A DNA stretch of 64,000 nt from Streptomyces sp. SCSIO 30461 (GCF_037023745.1 NZ_CP146101.1:5472001-5536000), one strand, 5' to 3'. Counted from the stretch's first letter, positions 1 to 9,963 are shown. Numbers and translations: made by a program. The notes: generated by a model not told the origin, from the sequence alone.

Positions 1-1439
1 TCTGCCGCTGGCTGGTGCGCCGGGGAGTGAAGGTCGCCCCTTTCAAGGGGCAGAACATGTCGCTCAACTCCTTCGTCACCCGCGAGGGAGCCGAGATCGG
101 GCGCGCCCAGGCCATGCAGGCCCAGGCGGCGCGCGTGGAGCCGTCGGCGCTGATGAACCCGGTGCTGCTCAAACCGGGGAGCGACCGCTCGAGCCAGGTC
201 GTGCTGATGGGCAAGCCGGTGGGCGAGCTGAGCGCACGCGGGTACCACGGGGGGAGGCAGCAGACGCTGTTCGAGCCGGTCGTGGAGTGTCTGGAGAAGC
301 TGCGCAGCACCTATGACGCCGTGATCTGCGAAGGCGCCGGCAGCCCCGCCGAGATCAATCTGCGGCGCACCGACATCGTGAACATGGGCATCGCCCGGGC
401 CGCCCGGCTTCCCGTGATCGTGGTCGGGGACATCGACCGGGGCGGGGTGTTCGCACAGTTCTTCGGGACCACCGCGCTGCTGGCGCCCGAGGACCAGGAG
501 TTGGTCGCGGGCTATCTGGTCAACAAGTTCCGCGGCGATGTGACCCTGCTGGAGCCTGGTTTGGAGATGCTGTACGGGCTGACCGGACGGCGGACGTTCG
601 GTGTGCTGCCGTACGCCCACGGCCTCGGCATCGACGAGGAGGACGGGCTGCGGGTCTCGCTGCGCGGCGCCGTACGCGAGTCGGTGACCGCGGCACCGCT
701 GGGCGATGACGTGCTGCGGGTCGCGGTGTGCGCCGTACCGCTGATGTCCAACTTCACCGATGTGGACGCGCTGGCGGCCGAACCCGGTGTGATCGTGCGG
801 TTCGGGGACCGCGCCGAGGAACTCGCGGACGCGGACCTGGTGGTGGTGCCCGGCACCCGCGGCACGGTGAAGGCGCTCGCCTGGCTGCGTGAGCGCGGGC
901 TCGCGGACGCGATCGCCAGGCGGGCCGCGGAGGGCAGGCCGGTGCTGGGTATCTGCGGTGGGTTCCAGGCGCTCGGTGAACGCATCGAGGACGAGGTGGA
1001 GTCACACGCGGGCGAGGTCGACGCGCTCGGGCTGCTCCCCGTGCGCGTGCGGTTCCACCGCGAGAAGACCCTGGCCCGGCCGACGGGCGAGGCACTCGGC
1101 GAGCGGGTCGATGGCTATGAGATCCACCATGGCGTCGCCGAAGTACTGGGCGGTGAGCCCTTCCTGGACGGCTGCCGGGTCGGTGCCGTCTGGGGCACCC
1201 ACTGGCACGGCTCGCTGGAGAGCGACGGTTTTCGGCGGGCTTTCCTCCGGGAGGTCGCCGCGGCGGCCGGCCGCAGGTTCATACCGGCGACGGACACCCG
1301 GTTCGGGTTGCTGCGCGAGGAGCAGCTCGACCGTCTCGGCGATCTGATCGAGGAACACGCCGACACCGCCGCGCTGCTCGAACTGATCGAGCGCGGCGCG
1401 CCCGCCGGCCTGCCCTTCATCCCTCCGGGAGCGCCATGA
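1..1439 (+). CDS. cobQ: Cobyric acid synthase CobQ, 5' end outside window
   Basis: Glutamine-dependent amidase of cobalamin synthesis that converts adenosylcobyrinic acid a,c-diamide to adenosylcobyric acid by amidating four side chains. The frame is open from base 3, with CRWL read upstream of the first visible GTG, so the true start and P-loop lie before the window. Visible are the family segment [18 protein letters not shown] and, in the C-terminal class I glutamine amidotransferase domain, the nucleophile loop [10 protein letters not shown] and the histidine motif EIHHGVAEV. It ends with TGA at 1437-1439, about 95 bases before the chelatase gene, in what looks like one cob operon. Confidence 0.95.
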   Translation, partial: CRWLVRRGVKVAPFKGQNMSLNSFVTREGAEIGRAQAMQAQAARVEPSALMNPVLLKPGSDRSSQVVLMGKPVGELSARGYHGGRQQTLFEPVVECLEKLRSTYDAVICEGAGSPAEINLRRTDIVNMGIARAARLPVIVVGDIDRGGVFAQFFGTTALLAPEDQELVAGYLVNKFRGDVTLLEPGLEMLYGLTGRRTFGVLPYAHGLGIDEEDGLRVSLRGAVRESVTAAPLGDDVLRVAVCAVPLMSNFTDVDALAAEPGVIVRFGDRAEELADADLVVVPGTRGTVKALAWLRERGLADAIARRAAEGRPVLGICGGFQALGERIEDEVESHAGEVDALGLLPVRVRFHREKTLARPTGEALGERVDGYEIHHGVAEVLGGEPFLDGCRVGAVWGTHWHGSLESDGFRRAFLREVAAAAGRRFIPATDTRFGLLREEQLDRLGDLIEEHADTAALLELIERGAPAGLPFIPPGAP

Positions 1440-1533
1440 GGCGGGGAACTTCCGGCCCGGTGTGGGCGAAGACCGACGAACGCAACCACGTGCCCACTCG
1501 GTGCGAGCGGGAGACATGGGAGGACCGGAACGT

Positions 1534-3615
1534 ATGAGTGGCGCTGTGCACTACCCCTTCACCGCGATCGTCGGCATGGACGATCTGCGCCTGGGACTGC
1601 TGCTGAACGCGGTCTCGCCCGCGGTCGGCGGGGTTCTCGTACGCGGTGAGAAGGGCACCGCCAAGTCCACCGCCGTACGCGCCCTCGCGGCGCTGATGCC
1701 CGATGTGGAGGTGGTCGCGGGCTGCCGTTTCTCCTGCGCGCCCGGCGCGCCGGACCCCGGCTGCCCGGACGGGCCGCATGCGGAGGGGACCGGAACGGCA
1801 CGCCCGACCCGCATGGTGGAGCTGCCGGTCGGCGCGTCGGAGGACCGGCTGGTCGGCGCGCTCGACATCGAGCGGGCACTCGCGGACGGCGTCAAGGCGT
1901 TCGAGCCGGGACTGCTCGCGGACGCGCACCGCGGCGTGCTCTACGTCGACGAGGTCAACCTGCTGCACGACCACCTGGTGGATCTGCTGCTGGACGCGGC
2001 GGCGATGGGTGCCTCGTATGTGGAGCGCGAAGGCGTCTCCGTGCGGCATGCCGCGCGTTTCCTGCTCGTCGGGACGATGAATCCCGAGGAGGGTGAGCTG
2101 CGGCCCCAGTTGCTCGACCGCTTCGGCCTCACGGTGGAGGTCGCCGCGTCGCGCGAGCCCGAGCAGCGGGTCGAGGTCGTACGGCGCAGGCTGGCGTACG
2201 ACGACGACCCGGCCGGTTTCGCCGCACGGTGGGCCGACGAGGAGGCGGCGCTGCGCGAGCGGATCGTCGCCGCGCGAGCACTGCTGCCGTCCGTGGTGCT
2301 CGGCGACGCGGCGCTGCGCCGGATCGCGGCGACCTGCGCGGTGTTCGAGGTGGACGGGATGCGCGCCGACATCGTGATGGCGCGCACGGCGACGGCGCTG
2401 GCCGCCTGGGCCGGGCGCACGGAGGTGCGCGAGGAGGATGTGCGGCAGGCCGCACTGCTGGCACTCCCCCATCGGCGGCGGCGCAATCCCTTCGACGCGC
2501 CGGGTCTTGACGAGGACAAGCTCGACGAGACTCTGGAGCAGTGCGGCGGGGACGACGATCCGGACCCCGAGCCGGACCCGGACCCTGGAAACGGCCCCGA
2601 CGGTCCTGGCGGTGGTCCCGAGGGCCCTGACGGCGGGGGAATCCCGCCCCAGGCCGACGGGCACGAGTCCGACCCCCCCGAGCCTTCCGCAGCGCCGTAC
2701 GCCACGCCGCCCGTCGGCGGTCCCGGCGGCGGGGAGCGGTCCCCCGTGGCCGCGGCCGAGCCGTTCCGTACGAAGACGCTGAGCGTCCCGGGTCTCGGCG
2801 ACGGGGTGGCGGGACGCCGGTCACGCGCCCGGACCGAACACGGCCGGACCACCGGCGCCCGGCGGCCCCGGGGCGCGCTGGGCAAGCTGCACCTCGCGGC
2901 GACCGTGCAGGCCGCGGCACCACACCAGCGGGCACGCGGGCGCTCGGGCCCTGGGCTTGTCGTGCGGCGTGACGACCTTCGCCAGGCGGTACGCGAGGGC
3001 CGCGAGGGCAATCTGGTGCTGTTCGTCGTGGACGCGTCCGGGTCGATGGCGGCCCGTCGCCGGATGAGCGCGGTCAAGGGGGCTGTACTGTCCCTGCTGC
3101 TCGACGCGTACCAGCGGCGGGACAAGGTGGGTCTGGTGACGTTCCGCGGCCGGGGTGCGGAGGTGGCGCTGCCGCCGACGTCGTCGGTCGACGCCGCCGC
3201 CGCGCGCCTGGAGCAGTTGCCGACGGGCGGGCGTACCCCGCTCGCCGCCGGTCTGCTGAAGGCTCACGACGTGCTGCGCATCGAGCGGTTGCGTGACCCG
3301 TCGCGCCGCGCTCTGCTGGTCGTCGTGACCGACGGGCGCGCCACCGGGGCGCGCGGCGAGGACGCCGTGGGGCTGGCCGCGCGGGCCGCCCGGCTGCATG
3401 CGGCCGACGGCACGGCCGGTGTGGTCGTGGACTGCGAGAGCGGACCGGTGCGGCTGGGCCTCGCCGGACGGCTCGCGGGTGAACTGGGCGGCAGCGCCGT
3501 CACCCTCGACGAGCTGCGGGCGGACAGCATCGCCGGACTCGTCAGGGACTTCAGGAACTTCAGGGACGAGCGGGCCGTCGGCCAGGCCACGGGAACCAAC
3601 AGGAGGGCCGCGTAA
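1534..3615 (+). CDS. Putative cobaltochelatase/magnesium chelatase, fused ChlI-ChlD type
   Basis: AAA+ ATPase plus von Willebrand A protein of about 693 residues, expected to assist CobN-type cobalt insertion into the corrin ring. The N-terminal half has a Walker A (GEKGTAKST), a Walker B (LYVDEVNLL) and a sensor region. A low-complexity Asp/Pro/Gly linker at about 2560-2700 joins it to a VWA domain with the MIDAS motif [12 protein letters not shown] chose ATG 1534 because GGAGG lies about 11 bases upstream and the protein then begins MSGAVHYPF, right before the [13 protein letters not shown] segment. In-frame starts at 1462 and 1516 are possible but less well placed. The stop overlaps the cobO start by one base, which implies coupling. 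Confidence 0.92.
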   Translation: MSGAVHYPFTAIVGMDDLRLGLLLNAVSPAVGGVLVRGEKGTAKSTAVRALAALMPDVEVVAGCRFSCAPGAPDPGCPDGPHAEGTGTARPTRMVELPVGASEDRLVGALDIERALADGVKAFEPGLLADAHRGVLYVDEVNLLHDHLVDLLLDAAAMGASYVEREGVSVRHAARFLLVGTMNPEEGELRPQLLDRFGLTVEVAASREPEQRVEVVRRRLAYDDDPAGFAARWADEEAALRERIVAARALLPSVVLGDAALRRIAATCAVFEVDGMRADIVMARTATALAAWAGRTEVREEDVRQAALLALPHRRRRNPFDAPGLDEDKLDETLEQCGGDDDPDPEPDPDPGNGPDGPGGGPEGPDGGGIPPQADGHESDPPEPSAAPYATPPVGGPGGGERSPVAAAEPFRTKTLSVPGLGDGVAGRRSRARTEHGRTTGARRPRGALGKLHLAATVQAAAPHQRARGRSGPGLVVRRDDLRQAVREGREGNLVLFVVDASGSMAARRRMSAVKGAVLSLLLDAYQRRDKVGLVTFRGRGAEVALPPTSSVDAAAARLEQLPTGGRTPLAAGLLKAHDVLRIERLRDPSRRALLVVVTDGRATGARGEDAVGLAARAARLHAADGTAGVVVDCESGPVRLGLAGRLAGELGGSAVTLDELRADSIAGLVRDFRNFRDERAVGQATGTNRRAA

Positions 3616-4223
3616 TGCCGCAGGGACAGCCGAGCGTGGTGCCGGACGACGGACTCACCACCCGTCAGCGCCGCAACCGCGCGCTGGTGATGGTGCACAC
3701 GGGAGTCGGCAAGGGGAAGTCGACGGCGGCGTTCGGGATGGCGCTGCGCGCCTGGAACCAGGGCTGGCCGGTCGGGGTGTTCCAGTTCGTCAAGTCTGCC
3801 AAGTGGAAGGTCGGCGAGGAGAACGCGCTCAAGGTACTCGGTGCGACCGGCGAGGGAGGCACTGTCGACTGGCACAAGATGGGCGAGGGCTGGTCCTGGA
3901 TCCAGCGCCCGCCGGGCGAGGGCGAGCCGTCGCACGAGGAGAAGGCACGCGAGGGCTGGGAGCAGGTCAAGCGTGACCTCGCGGCGGAGAAGTACAAGTT
4001 CTACGTGCTCGACGAGTTCGCGTACCTGTTGCACTGGGGCTGGGTCGACACAGCCGAGGTGGTCGAGGTGCTGCGTGAGCGGCCCGGCAACCAGCATGTG
4101 GTGATCACCGGCCGCAACGCCCCTCTGAAGCTCCGGGACTTCGCCGATCTCGTCACCGACATGTCCAAGGTCAAGCACCCGATGGACGCCGGTCAGAAGG
4201 GCCAGCGGGGCATCGAGTGGTAG
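3615..4223 (+). CDS. cobO: Cob(I)yrinic acid a,c-diamide adenosyltransferase CobO
   Basis: Transfers the 5'-deoxyadenosyl group of ATP to cobalt(I) of corrinoids, forming the Co-C bond (CobA/CobO family). The 202-residue product has the usual family length. The P-loop variant TGVGKGKSTA lies near residues 30-39 and the Walker B-like FYVLDEFAYLL sits in the middle. The ATG at 3615 shares its A with the upstream TAA and has AGGAGG about 9 bases upstream. Its 3' end overlaps cobB by 7 bases. Confidence 0.96.
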   Translation: MPQGQPSVVPDDGLTTRQRRNRALVMVHTGVGKGKSTAAFGMALRAWNQGWPVGVFQFVKSAKWKVGEENALKVLGATGEGGTVDWHKMGEGWSWIQRPPGEGEPSHEEKAREGWEQVKRDLAAEKYKFYVLDEFAYLLHWGWVDTAEVVEVLRERPGNQHVVITGRNAPLKLRDFADLVTDMSKVKHPMDAGQKGQRGIEW

Positions 4224-5602
4224 CACGTCTCGTCATCGCCGCACCGGCGTCGGGCAGCGGCAAGACCACCGTCGCGACCGGCCTGATGGCCGCGTTCACG
4301 GCGGGCGGTCTCGCCGTGTCACCGCACAAGGTGGGCCCCGACTACATCGATCCGGGCTATCACGCGCTCGCCACGGGCCGCCCGGGGCGCAATCTCGACT
4401 CGTACATGTGCGGCACGGAACTGATCGCGCCGCTCCTCGCGCATGGCGCGCGCGGCTGTGATCTGGCCGTGGTCGAGGGCGTGATGGGGCTCTACGACGG
4501 TGCGGCGGGCGAGGGCGAGCTGGCTTCCACGGCACAGGTGGCGAAGCTGCTGCGGGCGCCGGTGGTGCTGGTCGTGGACGCCTCGTCGCAGTCCAGGTCG
4601 GTCGCCGCGCTCGTGCACGGTTTCGCCTCCTGGGACCCGGGGGTGCGGCTCGGCGGGGTGATCCTCAACAAGGTGGCCACGGACCGCCATGAGGCGCTGC
4701 TGCGGGAGGCGCTGGAGGAGTCGGGCGTGCCGGTGCTCGGTGTGCTGCGCCGAGCGCCCGCCGTCAGCACCCCGTCGCGGCACCTGGGTCTGGTGCCGGT
4801 GGCCGAACGGCACACGGAGGCCCTGGACGCGGTAAGGGCGCAGGCGGAGCAGGTGCGGGCGGGCTGCGATCTGGAGGCTCTGCTGGCGCTGGCGCGCAGC
4901 GCGCCGCCGCTGGGTGCGGAGCCGTGGAGCCCGGCCCCCTGCGGGGGACCGGCCGCGCCGGTCGCCGGGGCTGCCCCGGTGATCGCCGTGGCGGGCGGCG
5001 CGGCGTTCACGTTCTCGTACGCCGAGCACGCGGAGCTGCTCATGGCCGCCGGTGCGCAGGTCGTGCCCTTCGACCCGCTGCGCGACGAGGATCTGCCCGA
5101 AGGCACCCGAGGCGTGGTCGTCGGCGGTGGCTTCCCCGAGGTGTACGCGCCTGAGTTGTCCGCGAACTCCCGGCTGCGCAAGGCGGTCGCGGAGCTGGCC
5201 CGGGCGGGTGCACCCGTCGCGGCGGAGTGCGCCGGACTGCTCTATCTGGCGCGTTCGCTGGATGGGAAGCCGATGTGCGGGGTGCTTGAGGCCGATGCGA
5301 GGATGTCTCCGCGCCTCACCCTCGGCTACCGGGACGCGGTGGCGGTGAGCGACAGTGCCCTTGCCCCGGTGGGCACCCGGATGCGGGGCCATGAGTTCCA
5401 CCGCACGGTCATCGAGCCCGGCGCGGGCGCACAGGCGGCCTGGGGGCTGCGGCAGCCGGAGCGGCGCGTGGAGGGCTTCGTCCGAGGCGGGGTGCATGCG
5501 AGCTATGTCCACACCCACTGGGCGGGCGCTCCGGACACGGCGTACCGCTTCGTGCGGCACTGCGCCCGGTGGCCCGGTCACCGCCCGGTCGCCCGGGCAT
5601 GA
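4217..5602 (+). CDS. cobB: Cobyrinic/hydrogenobyrinic acid a,c-diamide synthase CobB
   Basis: ATP- and glutamine-dependent amidation of the a and c carboxylates of the corrin ring. The 461-residue protein has the family layout: an N-terminal P-loop synthetase domain (PASGSGKTT near residues 10-18) and a C-terminal amidotransferase domain with the nucleophile motif VAAECAGLLYLARS and a distal HEFHRT segment. The GTG start at 4217 lies inside the end of cobO (7-base overlap), consistent with translational coupling. It ends 20 bases before the convergent ZIP gene. Confidence 0.95.
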   Translation: MVARLVIAAPASGSGKTTVATGLMAAFTAGGLAVSPHKVGPDYIDPGYHALATGRPGRNLDSYMCGTELIAPLLAHGARGCDLAVVEGVMGLYDGAAGEGELASTAQVAKLLRAPVVLVVDASSQSRSVAALVHGFASWDPGVRLGGVILNKVATDRHEALLREALEESGVPVLGVLRRAPAVSTPSRHLGLVPVAERHTEALDAVRAQAEQVRAGCDLEALLALARSAPPLGAEPWSPAPCGGPAAPVAGAAPVIAVAGGAAFTFSYAEHAELLMAAGAQVVPFDPLRDEDLPEGTRGVVVGGGFPEVYAPELSANSRLRKAVAELARAGAPVAAECAGLLYLARSLDGKPMCGVLEADARMSPRLTLGYRDAVAVSDSALAPVGTRMRGHEFHRTVIEPGAGAQAAWGLRQPERRVEGFVRGGVHASYVHTHWAGAPDTAYRFVRHCARWPGHRPVARA

Positions 5603-5622
5603 GGACCGGCGCCTCCCCGGGG

Positions 5623-6378
5623 TCACTCCGCGACGCCCGTCACCAACCAGATGAACGCCACTGCGCCCACCGTGCACAGCAGTGTGGAGTGTGCGGGATG
5701 GCGGTGGTGCGCCTCGGGCAGGATCTCGGCCGCCGCGAGGTAGACCAGCACACCGGCGAAGAAGCCGAGGTAGCTGCCCAGCAGTTCCGGGGGCAGGGTG
5801 AAAACCGTGGCCGACGCGGCGCCGGCTACGGGCGCGAGCGCGGCGGCGACCAGCATGGCGAGGGCCTTGCGGCGGTCGTTCCCGTAGATGCTGGTGACGG
5901 TGTAGGTGTTGAAGCCGTCGGCGAAGTCATGGCTGATGACGGCGAGTGCCACCGTGACGCCCATCCCGCCCCCCGCCTGGAAGGCCGCCCCGATGGCGAT
6001 CCCGTCCATGAGGCTGTGACCCACCATCGCCGCGGCCACCGCCATGCCGACCCGCGGTGCGCGATGGTCGTGGCTGTTGCCCGCGCCGTCCCGTGTCCCG
6101 ACGTAGGCACCGTGCGCGGCATGGCGGGCCGCCAGCATCCGCTCGACGAGGTGGGCGACCAGGAAACCGCCCACGAACAGCAGCAGCGCCTGCGGCACTC
6201 CGAAGACCTCATGTCCTGCGGCGGCCATCGCCTCGGGCAGCAGATCGAGCCCCGCCGCACCGAGCATCAGCCCACCCGCGACACCGAGGACGAGGTGCCT
6301 GCGGTCGGTCACGCGCTGCGCCATCCACCCGCCGAACAGCGTCATCAGGAACGCGCCGAGCGCGACGAACACCGCCAT
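5623..6378 (-). CDS. ZIP-family divalent metal transporter
   Basis: Membrane protein of 251 residues with about eight hydrophobic segments and the two ZIP metal-site signatures, HSLMDGIAIG in TM4 and HDFADGFNTY in TM5. A short His/Asp-rich loop (NSHDHRAPR) separates TM3 and TM4. ZIP proteins import Zn, Fe, Mn or sometimes Co into the cytoplasm. Sitting inside the cobalamin cluster, cobalt is a reasonable but unproven substrate. It runs opposite to the cob genes and its start lies only 47 bases from the next + strand gene. Confidence 0.88.
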   Translation of the reverse strand: MAVFVALGAFLMTLFGGWMAQRVTDRRHLVLGVAGGLMLGAAGLDLLPEAMAAAGHEVFGVPQALLLFVGGFLVAHLVERMLAARHAAHGAYVGTRDGAGNSHDHRAPRVGMAVAAAMVGHSLMDGIAIGAAFQAGGGMGVTVALAVISHDFADGFNTYTVTSIYGNDRRKALAMLVAAALAPVAGAASATVFTLPPELLGSYLGFFAGVLVYLAAAEILPEAHHRHPAHSTLLCTVGAVAFIWLVTGVAE

Positions 6379-6425
6379 GGGTTCTTGCTAGCGGATACGG
6401 CTGCCCCTGTGCCGGGCGCCACGCC

Positions 6426-7004
6426 ATGAGCCCCCTCGTCATCGGGGTCGGTGCACGGCGCGGCGCTCCGGCCGCCGAGGTGCTGGGGCTGATCGGGGCC
6501 GCGCTGCGGGAGGTACCCGGGCACGGGTCCGAAGCAGTGGTGGCACTGGCTACCTTGGACACCAAGGCGGACGAGCCGGGGCTCGTCGCCGCCGCGGCGG
6601 CGCTCGGCGTACCCCTGCGGGCCTACCCGGCACGGGTACTGGCCGCGGTGCCGGTACCGCATCCGTCGGGTGCGGTACGGGGCGCGGTGGGCACGGCGTC
6701 GGTGGCAGAAGCCGCAGCACTCGCGGAAGGGGGCGAACTGGTCGTGTCGAAGCGCACATCAGGGGAGGGGGGACGACCTGGCACAGTCACGTGTGCGATC
6801 GTACGGCGTTCAGTACCGCTGGATCCGAAGCCTCCGATTGCGGAGCCGGAGCACCGGACACCACCGCCGGCGTCGCCGCCGCACCTTCGAGGAGAACGTG
6901 TGATTTCCCCGCCCGCATTGCGCATCGCGGCTCCCCGCGCCGGATGTGAGGCCGCGGCCGGCAGCGGAGCCCGTAACGCCGCGGGAGCGGTGGGTCACCC
7001 GTGA
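6426..7004 (+). CDS. CobE / CbiG C-terminal domain-like cobalamin biosynthesis protein
   Basis: Residues 3-125 match the C-terminal domain of CbiG and free-standing CobE, with the opening IGVGARRGAPAAEV, the core ATLDTKADEPGL and the segment VAEAAALA. In CbiG this region belongs to cobalt-precorrin-5A deacylation; in CobE its role is less clear. The last 65 or so residues are Pro/Arg/Gly-rich without visible fold. ATG 6426 is the first start that gives the family N terminus, but its ribosome binding site is poor. The stop overlaps the next GTG (GTGA), so it is coupled to cobC. Confidence 0.82.
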   Translation: MSPLVIGVGARRGAPAAEVLGLIGAALREVPGHGSEAVVALATLDTKADEPGLVAAAAALGVPLRAYPARVLAAVPVPHPSGAVRGAVGTASVAEAAALAEGGELVVSKRTSGEGGRPGTVTCAIVRRSVPLDPKPPIAEPEHRTPPPASPPHLRGERVISPPALRIAAPRAGCEAAAGSGARNAAGAVGHP

Positions 7005-8125
7005 CCGGACCGAACGACTCGGCCGACGCCACCGGCTCCACTGGAAGGCACGACGCCCACGATCCGGATGACCCGCACGATCTGCGGCACCACGGCGACG
7101 CGGAGATACGCGACGCCCGGCTGACCGATCTCGCGGTCAACGTCCGTGCCAACACTCCGCCGCGCTGGCTGCGTGAGCGGATCGCCGCGTCCCTGACCTC
7201 GCTCGCCGCCTATCCAGACGAGCGGGCGGCGCGGGCGGCGGTGGCGGCCCGGCACGGGCTGCCCGTGGAGCGCGTACTGCTGACGGCCGGCGCCGCCGAG
7301 GCCTTCGTGCTGCTGGCCCGCGGGCTGCCGGTGAGCCGGCCTGCCGTGGTCCACCCGCAGTTCACGGAGCCGGAGGCGGCGCTGCGGGACGCGGGCCACC
7401 GGGTGACCCGCGTGGTGCTGCGCGAGGAGGACGGCTTCCGACTCGATCCGCGCGCCGTCCCGGAGGACGCGGACCTGGTGGTGCTGGGCAACCCGACGAA
7501 CCCCACCTCGGTGCTGCACCCGGCCGCGACGATCAGTCGACTGGCCCGTCCGGGGCGGACCCTGGTGGTCGACGAGGCGTTCATGGACGCGGTGCCCGGC
7601 GAGCGCGAGACTCTGGCTTCGGCGGCGGATGTACCGGGGCTCGTGGTGCTGCGCAGCCTCACCAAGACCTGGGGGCTCGCCGGACTGCGGATCGGCTATG
7701 TCCTCGCCGCACCGGAGACGATCGCCGCGCTGGAGCGGGCGCAGCCGTTGTGGCCGGTGTCGACGCCGGCGCTGGTGGCGGCGGAGGCGTGCGTCTCGTC
7801 GCGGGCGCTGGTGGAGGCGGCCGGGGCCGCGGAGCGGATCGCCGCCGAACGGGCACATCTGCTGGCCGGTCTCGCGGAGTTCGACGAGGTGCGCACCGTG
7901 CCGACGTCGCAGGGCCCGTTCGTGCTGCTCCACACGGAGCAGGCGGACCGGGTGCGTGAGTTCCTGCGGCGCCTCGGCTTCGCGGTGCGGCGCGGCGACA
8001 CGTTCCCCGGGCTGGACCGGAACTGGCTCCGGGTGGCAGTGCGCGACCGCGCCACGACGAATCGTTTCCTCCAGGCTTTGGACCAGGCGCTGTCGGCCGT
8101 AGGCGCGACCACGAGCGGCAACTGA
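7001..8125 (+). CDS. cobC: CobC/HisC-like PLP-dependent threonine-phosphate decarboxylase/aminotransferase
   Basis: Fold-type I PLP enzyme of 374 residues. Actinobacterial CobC proteins are predicted L-threonine-O-3-phosphate decarboxylases supplying (R)-1-amino-2-propanol phosphate for the cobalamin linker; histidinol-phosphate aminotransferase is the closest alternative. Visible motifs are the NPTNPTSV turn, the Asp site LVVDEAFMD and the PLP lysine in SLTKTWGLAGLRIGY. About 35 His/Asp-rich N-terminal residues precede the conserved domain. It overlaps the upstream gene by 4 bases. A strong hairpin lies about 170 bases past the stop. Confidence 0.88.
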   Translation: MTGPNDSADATGSTGRHDAHDPDDPHDLRHHGDAEIRDARLTDLAVNVRANTPPRWLRERIAASLTSLAAYPDERAARAAVAARHGLPVERVLLTAGAAEAFVLLARGLPVSRPAVVHPQFTEPEAALRDAGHRVTRVVLREEDGFRLDPRAVPEDADLVVLGNPTNPTSVLHPAATISRLARPGRTLVVDEAFMDAVPGERETLASAADVPGLVVLRSLTKTWGLAGLRIGYVLAAPETIAALERAQPLWPVSTPALVAAEACVSSRALVEAAGAAERIAAERAHLLAGLAEFDEVRTVPTSQGPFVLLHTEQADRVREFLRRLGFAVRRGDTFPGLDRNWLRVAVRDRATTNRFLQALDQALSAVGATTSGN

Positions 8126-8296
8126 CGGACAGCGGGCCGCCGTGTCCCCCCGCCCATCGAGCGGAGCGTTGGCGCCGCCGTCGCTGCCGCCGCCCGGCCG
8201 CCGGGGTGGCTCCGGCCGCAGCGACTGCGTTTCGGCCCGGGCGATCCGGCCCCGGCCCGCGGCACCTCGCCGAGGGCGGGGGCCGGGCAAGTCGGT

Positions 8297-8337
8297 CCCT
8301 CGGCCACGCGTCGCACCGGGCGACGTGTGGCCGAGGG
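8297..8337. terminator. Strong hairpin between convergent cobC and the LAATG protein
   Basis: An 18-bp stem (8297-8314 with 8320-8337) has one G-T wobble and a 5-base loop. There is no T tract, as is common for Streptomyces terminators. It can serve both converging genes. Confidence 0.75.
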
Positions 8338-8390
8338 CCTCCTGCCCGTTCTGCCGGCTGCCCGTTCTGCCGGTCTCGTCGCCCGGGCCG

Positions 8391-9332
8391 TCAGCCCCGG
8401 GCGCGACGCCGGGACACGGCCACCGCGGCGGCACCGGCCGCCAGCAGTGCGACAGCACCGACAGCGGCGTACGGGGTGGTCGAGTCTGCGCCCGTCGCCG
8501 CGAGACCGTCGGAGCCCCGTTCGGGCGCCGGGGACGCCGGGGCTTGGGGCACTTCGGGTTCCGCGCCGGTCTGGGTCCGCAGGTCCGGTGCGGGGGCACC
8601 GGCTTCCGGCGACTCGCAGCCGGCTGCGGCCAGTGTCACCGTGCCCTCGACCTCCGCGACGTTCAGCTTCAACGGATTCACGGACACCTTCAGCTCCAGC
8701 GCGGTCGCCGCGGCCGTACGCGAGGTCGTCTCCGTGCGGGACAGGTCGAGCGTGACCGTGCCGACACCCGGCACCTCGACCTTCGAAGGACCACCCGACG
8801 TGATGCTGACCTTCTTGCCCAACGCCCGGACGGTGCCGAGCACATTGGCCGTGGCCACCGGCTTCGCACCCGCCGCGCACACCGCCTTCGCCGTCACGTT
8901 CTCCACCTCGATGAGCGAGAGCGGCGCGAGACCGGGGACGTGCACCTTGGCATGCGCGATCGTGGCGACGCCCTCGGCGCGCTCACGGTTCGCGGTCGCC
9001 CTGGCAGCGGCAGCATCCGCCTTCAGCATGCTGAACGGCCGTCCCTCGTCGACGCCCTCCAGCTGAACGGTGAGCGCGGTCCTGTCCGCGTTCCCCGGCG
9101 CCCGAACCTCGTTGAGACTCGTCCTGAGCGGCACCTGGAGGGTCTTGTTCAACAGGGAGACATCCAGTCCTGCGCGCATGACGACCGCACTCGCCTGCCC
9201 TTCCGAGCCGCCCGACGCATGGGCGGGCCCGGTCAGTGCAAGTGGGCCCGCGACGGCCAGCCCGACGACGGCAGCCGCGGAGACGGCGGCTGCGGAACGA
9301 CGTGCGGGCATGCGGAAGGTAGTGCTGTTCAC
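8391..9332 (-). CDS. LAATG-anchored cell-surface protein (SCO1860-like family)
   Basis: Secreted wall-anchored protein of about 313 residues. GTG 9332 gives a basic N terminus (RMPARRS) followed by a hydrophobic signal core and an AHASG-type cleavage site. The body is Ala/Val/Thr-rich beta-like sequence with single Cys residues near its middle and end. The C terminus is a sortase sorting signal: Pro/Ala-rich stalk, LAATG, hydrophobic stretch, RRRARG tail. Its position beside the cob genes matches the SCO1860 neighbourhood as I recall it. The function is unknown. A start 51 bases upstream at 9383 would put extra residues before the signal peptide and looks less likely. Confidence 0.85.
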   Translation of the reverse strand: MNSTTFRMPARRSAAAVSAAAVVGLAVAGPLALTGPAHASGGSEGQASAVVMRAGLDVSLLNKTLQVPLRTSLNEVRAPGNADRTALTVQLEGVDEGRPFSMLKADAAAARATANRERAEGVATIAHAKVHVPGLAPLSLIEVENVTAKAVCAAGAKPVATANVLGTVRALGKKVSITSGGPSKVEVPGVGTVTLDLSRTETTSRTAAATALELKVSVNPLKLNVAEVEGTVTLAAAGCESPEAGAPAPDLRTQTGAEPEVPQAPASPAPERGSDGLAATGADSTTPYAAVGAVALLAAGAAAVAVSRRRARG

Positions 9333-9436
9333 GGTGGTGGAACCCCCACAAGAGACACGGCATCGCCGGGGACCGTCCACCACGGGGACTCGTGTACGAC
9401 GGCGGCGACTCGAACATGCGCATACTTACGTACCGA

Positions 9437-9471
9437 GAGTGAACGTGCGCACACCTGGGGTGAGTTCACTC
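9437..9471. repeat. Inverted repeat in promoter region of the LAATG gene
   Basis: GAGTGAAC (9437-9444) and GTTCACTC (9464-9471) form 8-bp arms around a 19-base spacer that itself begins with the palindrome GTGCGCAC. It lies about 105-140 bases upstream of GTG 9332 in a locally less GC-rich stretch. It could be a regulator site; no regulator is identifiable. Confidence 0.3.
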
Positions 9472-9630
9472 CAAAGTGTGGTTTCGCGCCCTCATCCGAT
9501 TCGCTGCTCCACGGGGCTGCCCGGCAATCGCCGATGGACCGCCACGCGCCGGATGGCCGCACCAGGCCCTTGACGGGGGCGGCCCCGGTCTGACTGCCGC
9601 CGGAATCGGCCTCATCCGGATACTGGGCGC

Positions 9631-9963
9631 ATGCCGTTCCTCGTCTTCCTGACCCTTCCCGGACTGGTCATCCTGCTGACCGTGCTGGCCCTCGTCGATC
9701 AGCTCCTGCTGAGGATGGGCCGCTCCGGTCTCCTGCCGTGGCGGAACAGCGCGCGTCAGGGGCAGATATCGGCGACCGGCTTCGAGCAGCTGCACGCGGG
9801 TCTCTCGCCGGGCAAGCAGAACGAGCTGAAGGAGCGGCAGTCGGCGCTGTTGCTGCGCGACGACGAGGATGACGGGGCCCCGCCGAACCGGACCACGGTG
9901 GATCTGGACGGCGGGACCGCGGTCGTCCGGATACCGGCGGACGGCCGGCGACAACGGCGGTAG
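9631..9963 (+). CDS. Small membrane-anchored protein, probably DUF6191-like
   Basis: The 110-residue product has one N-terminal transmembrane helix (about residues 3-25, PFLVFLTLPGLVILLTVLAL) and a soluble tail containing GFEQLHAGLSPGKQNELKERQ and LLLRDDEDDGAPP. This tail resembles actinobacterial DUF6191 proteins as I remember them. The function is unknown. It stands alone, convergent with the amidohydrolase about 110 bases downstream. Confidence 0.72.
   Translation: MPFLVFLTLPGLVILLTVLALVDQLLLRMGRSGLLPWRNSARQGQISATGFEQLHAGLSPGKQNELKERQSALLLRDDEDDGAPPNRTTVDLDGGTAVVRIPADGRRQRR

Noticed and set aside
2560..2700. Asp/Pro/Gly repeats in the chelatase gene as a separate repeat element
   Set aside because: They form the normal acidic linker between the AAA and VWA domains of this protein type.
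8126..8390. Possible cobalamin riboswitch near the cob genes
   Set aside because: The structure is a simple 18-bp hairpin after cobC, with no B12-box-like sequence, and no cobalamin gene starts downstream of it in the right direction.
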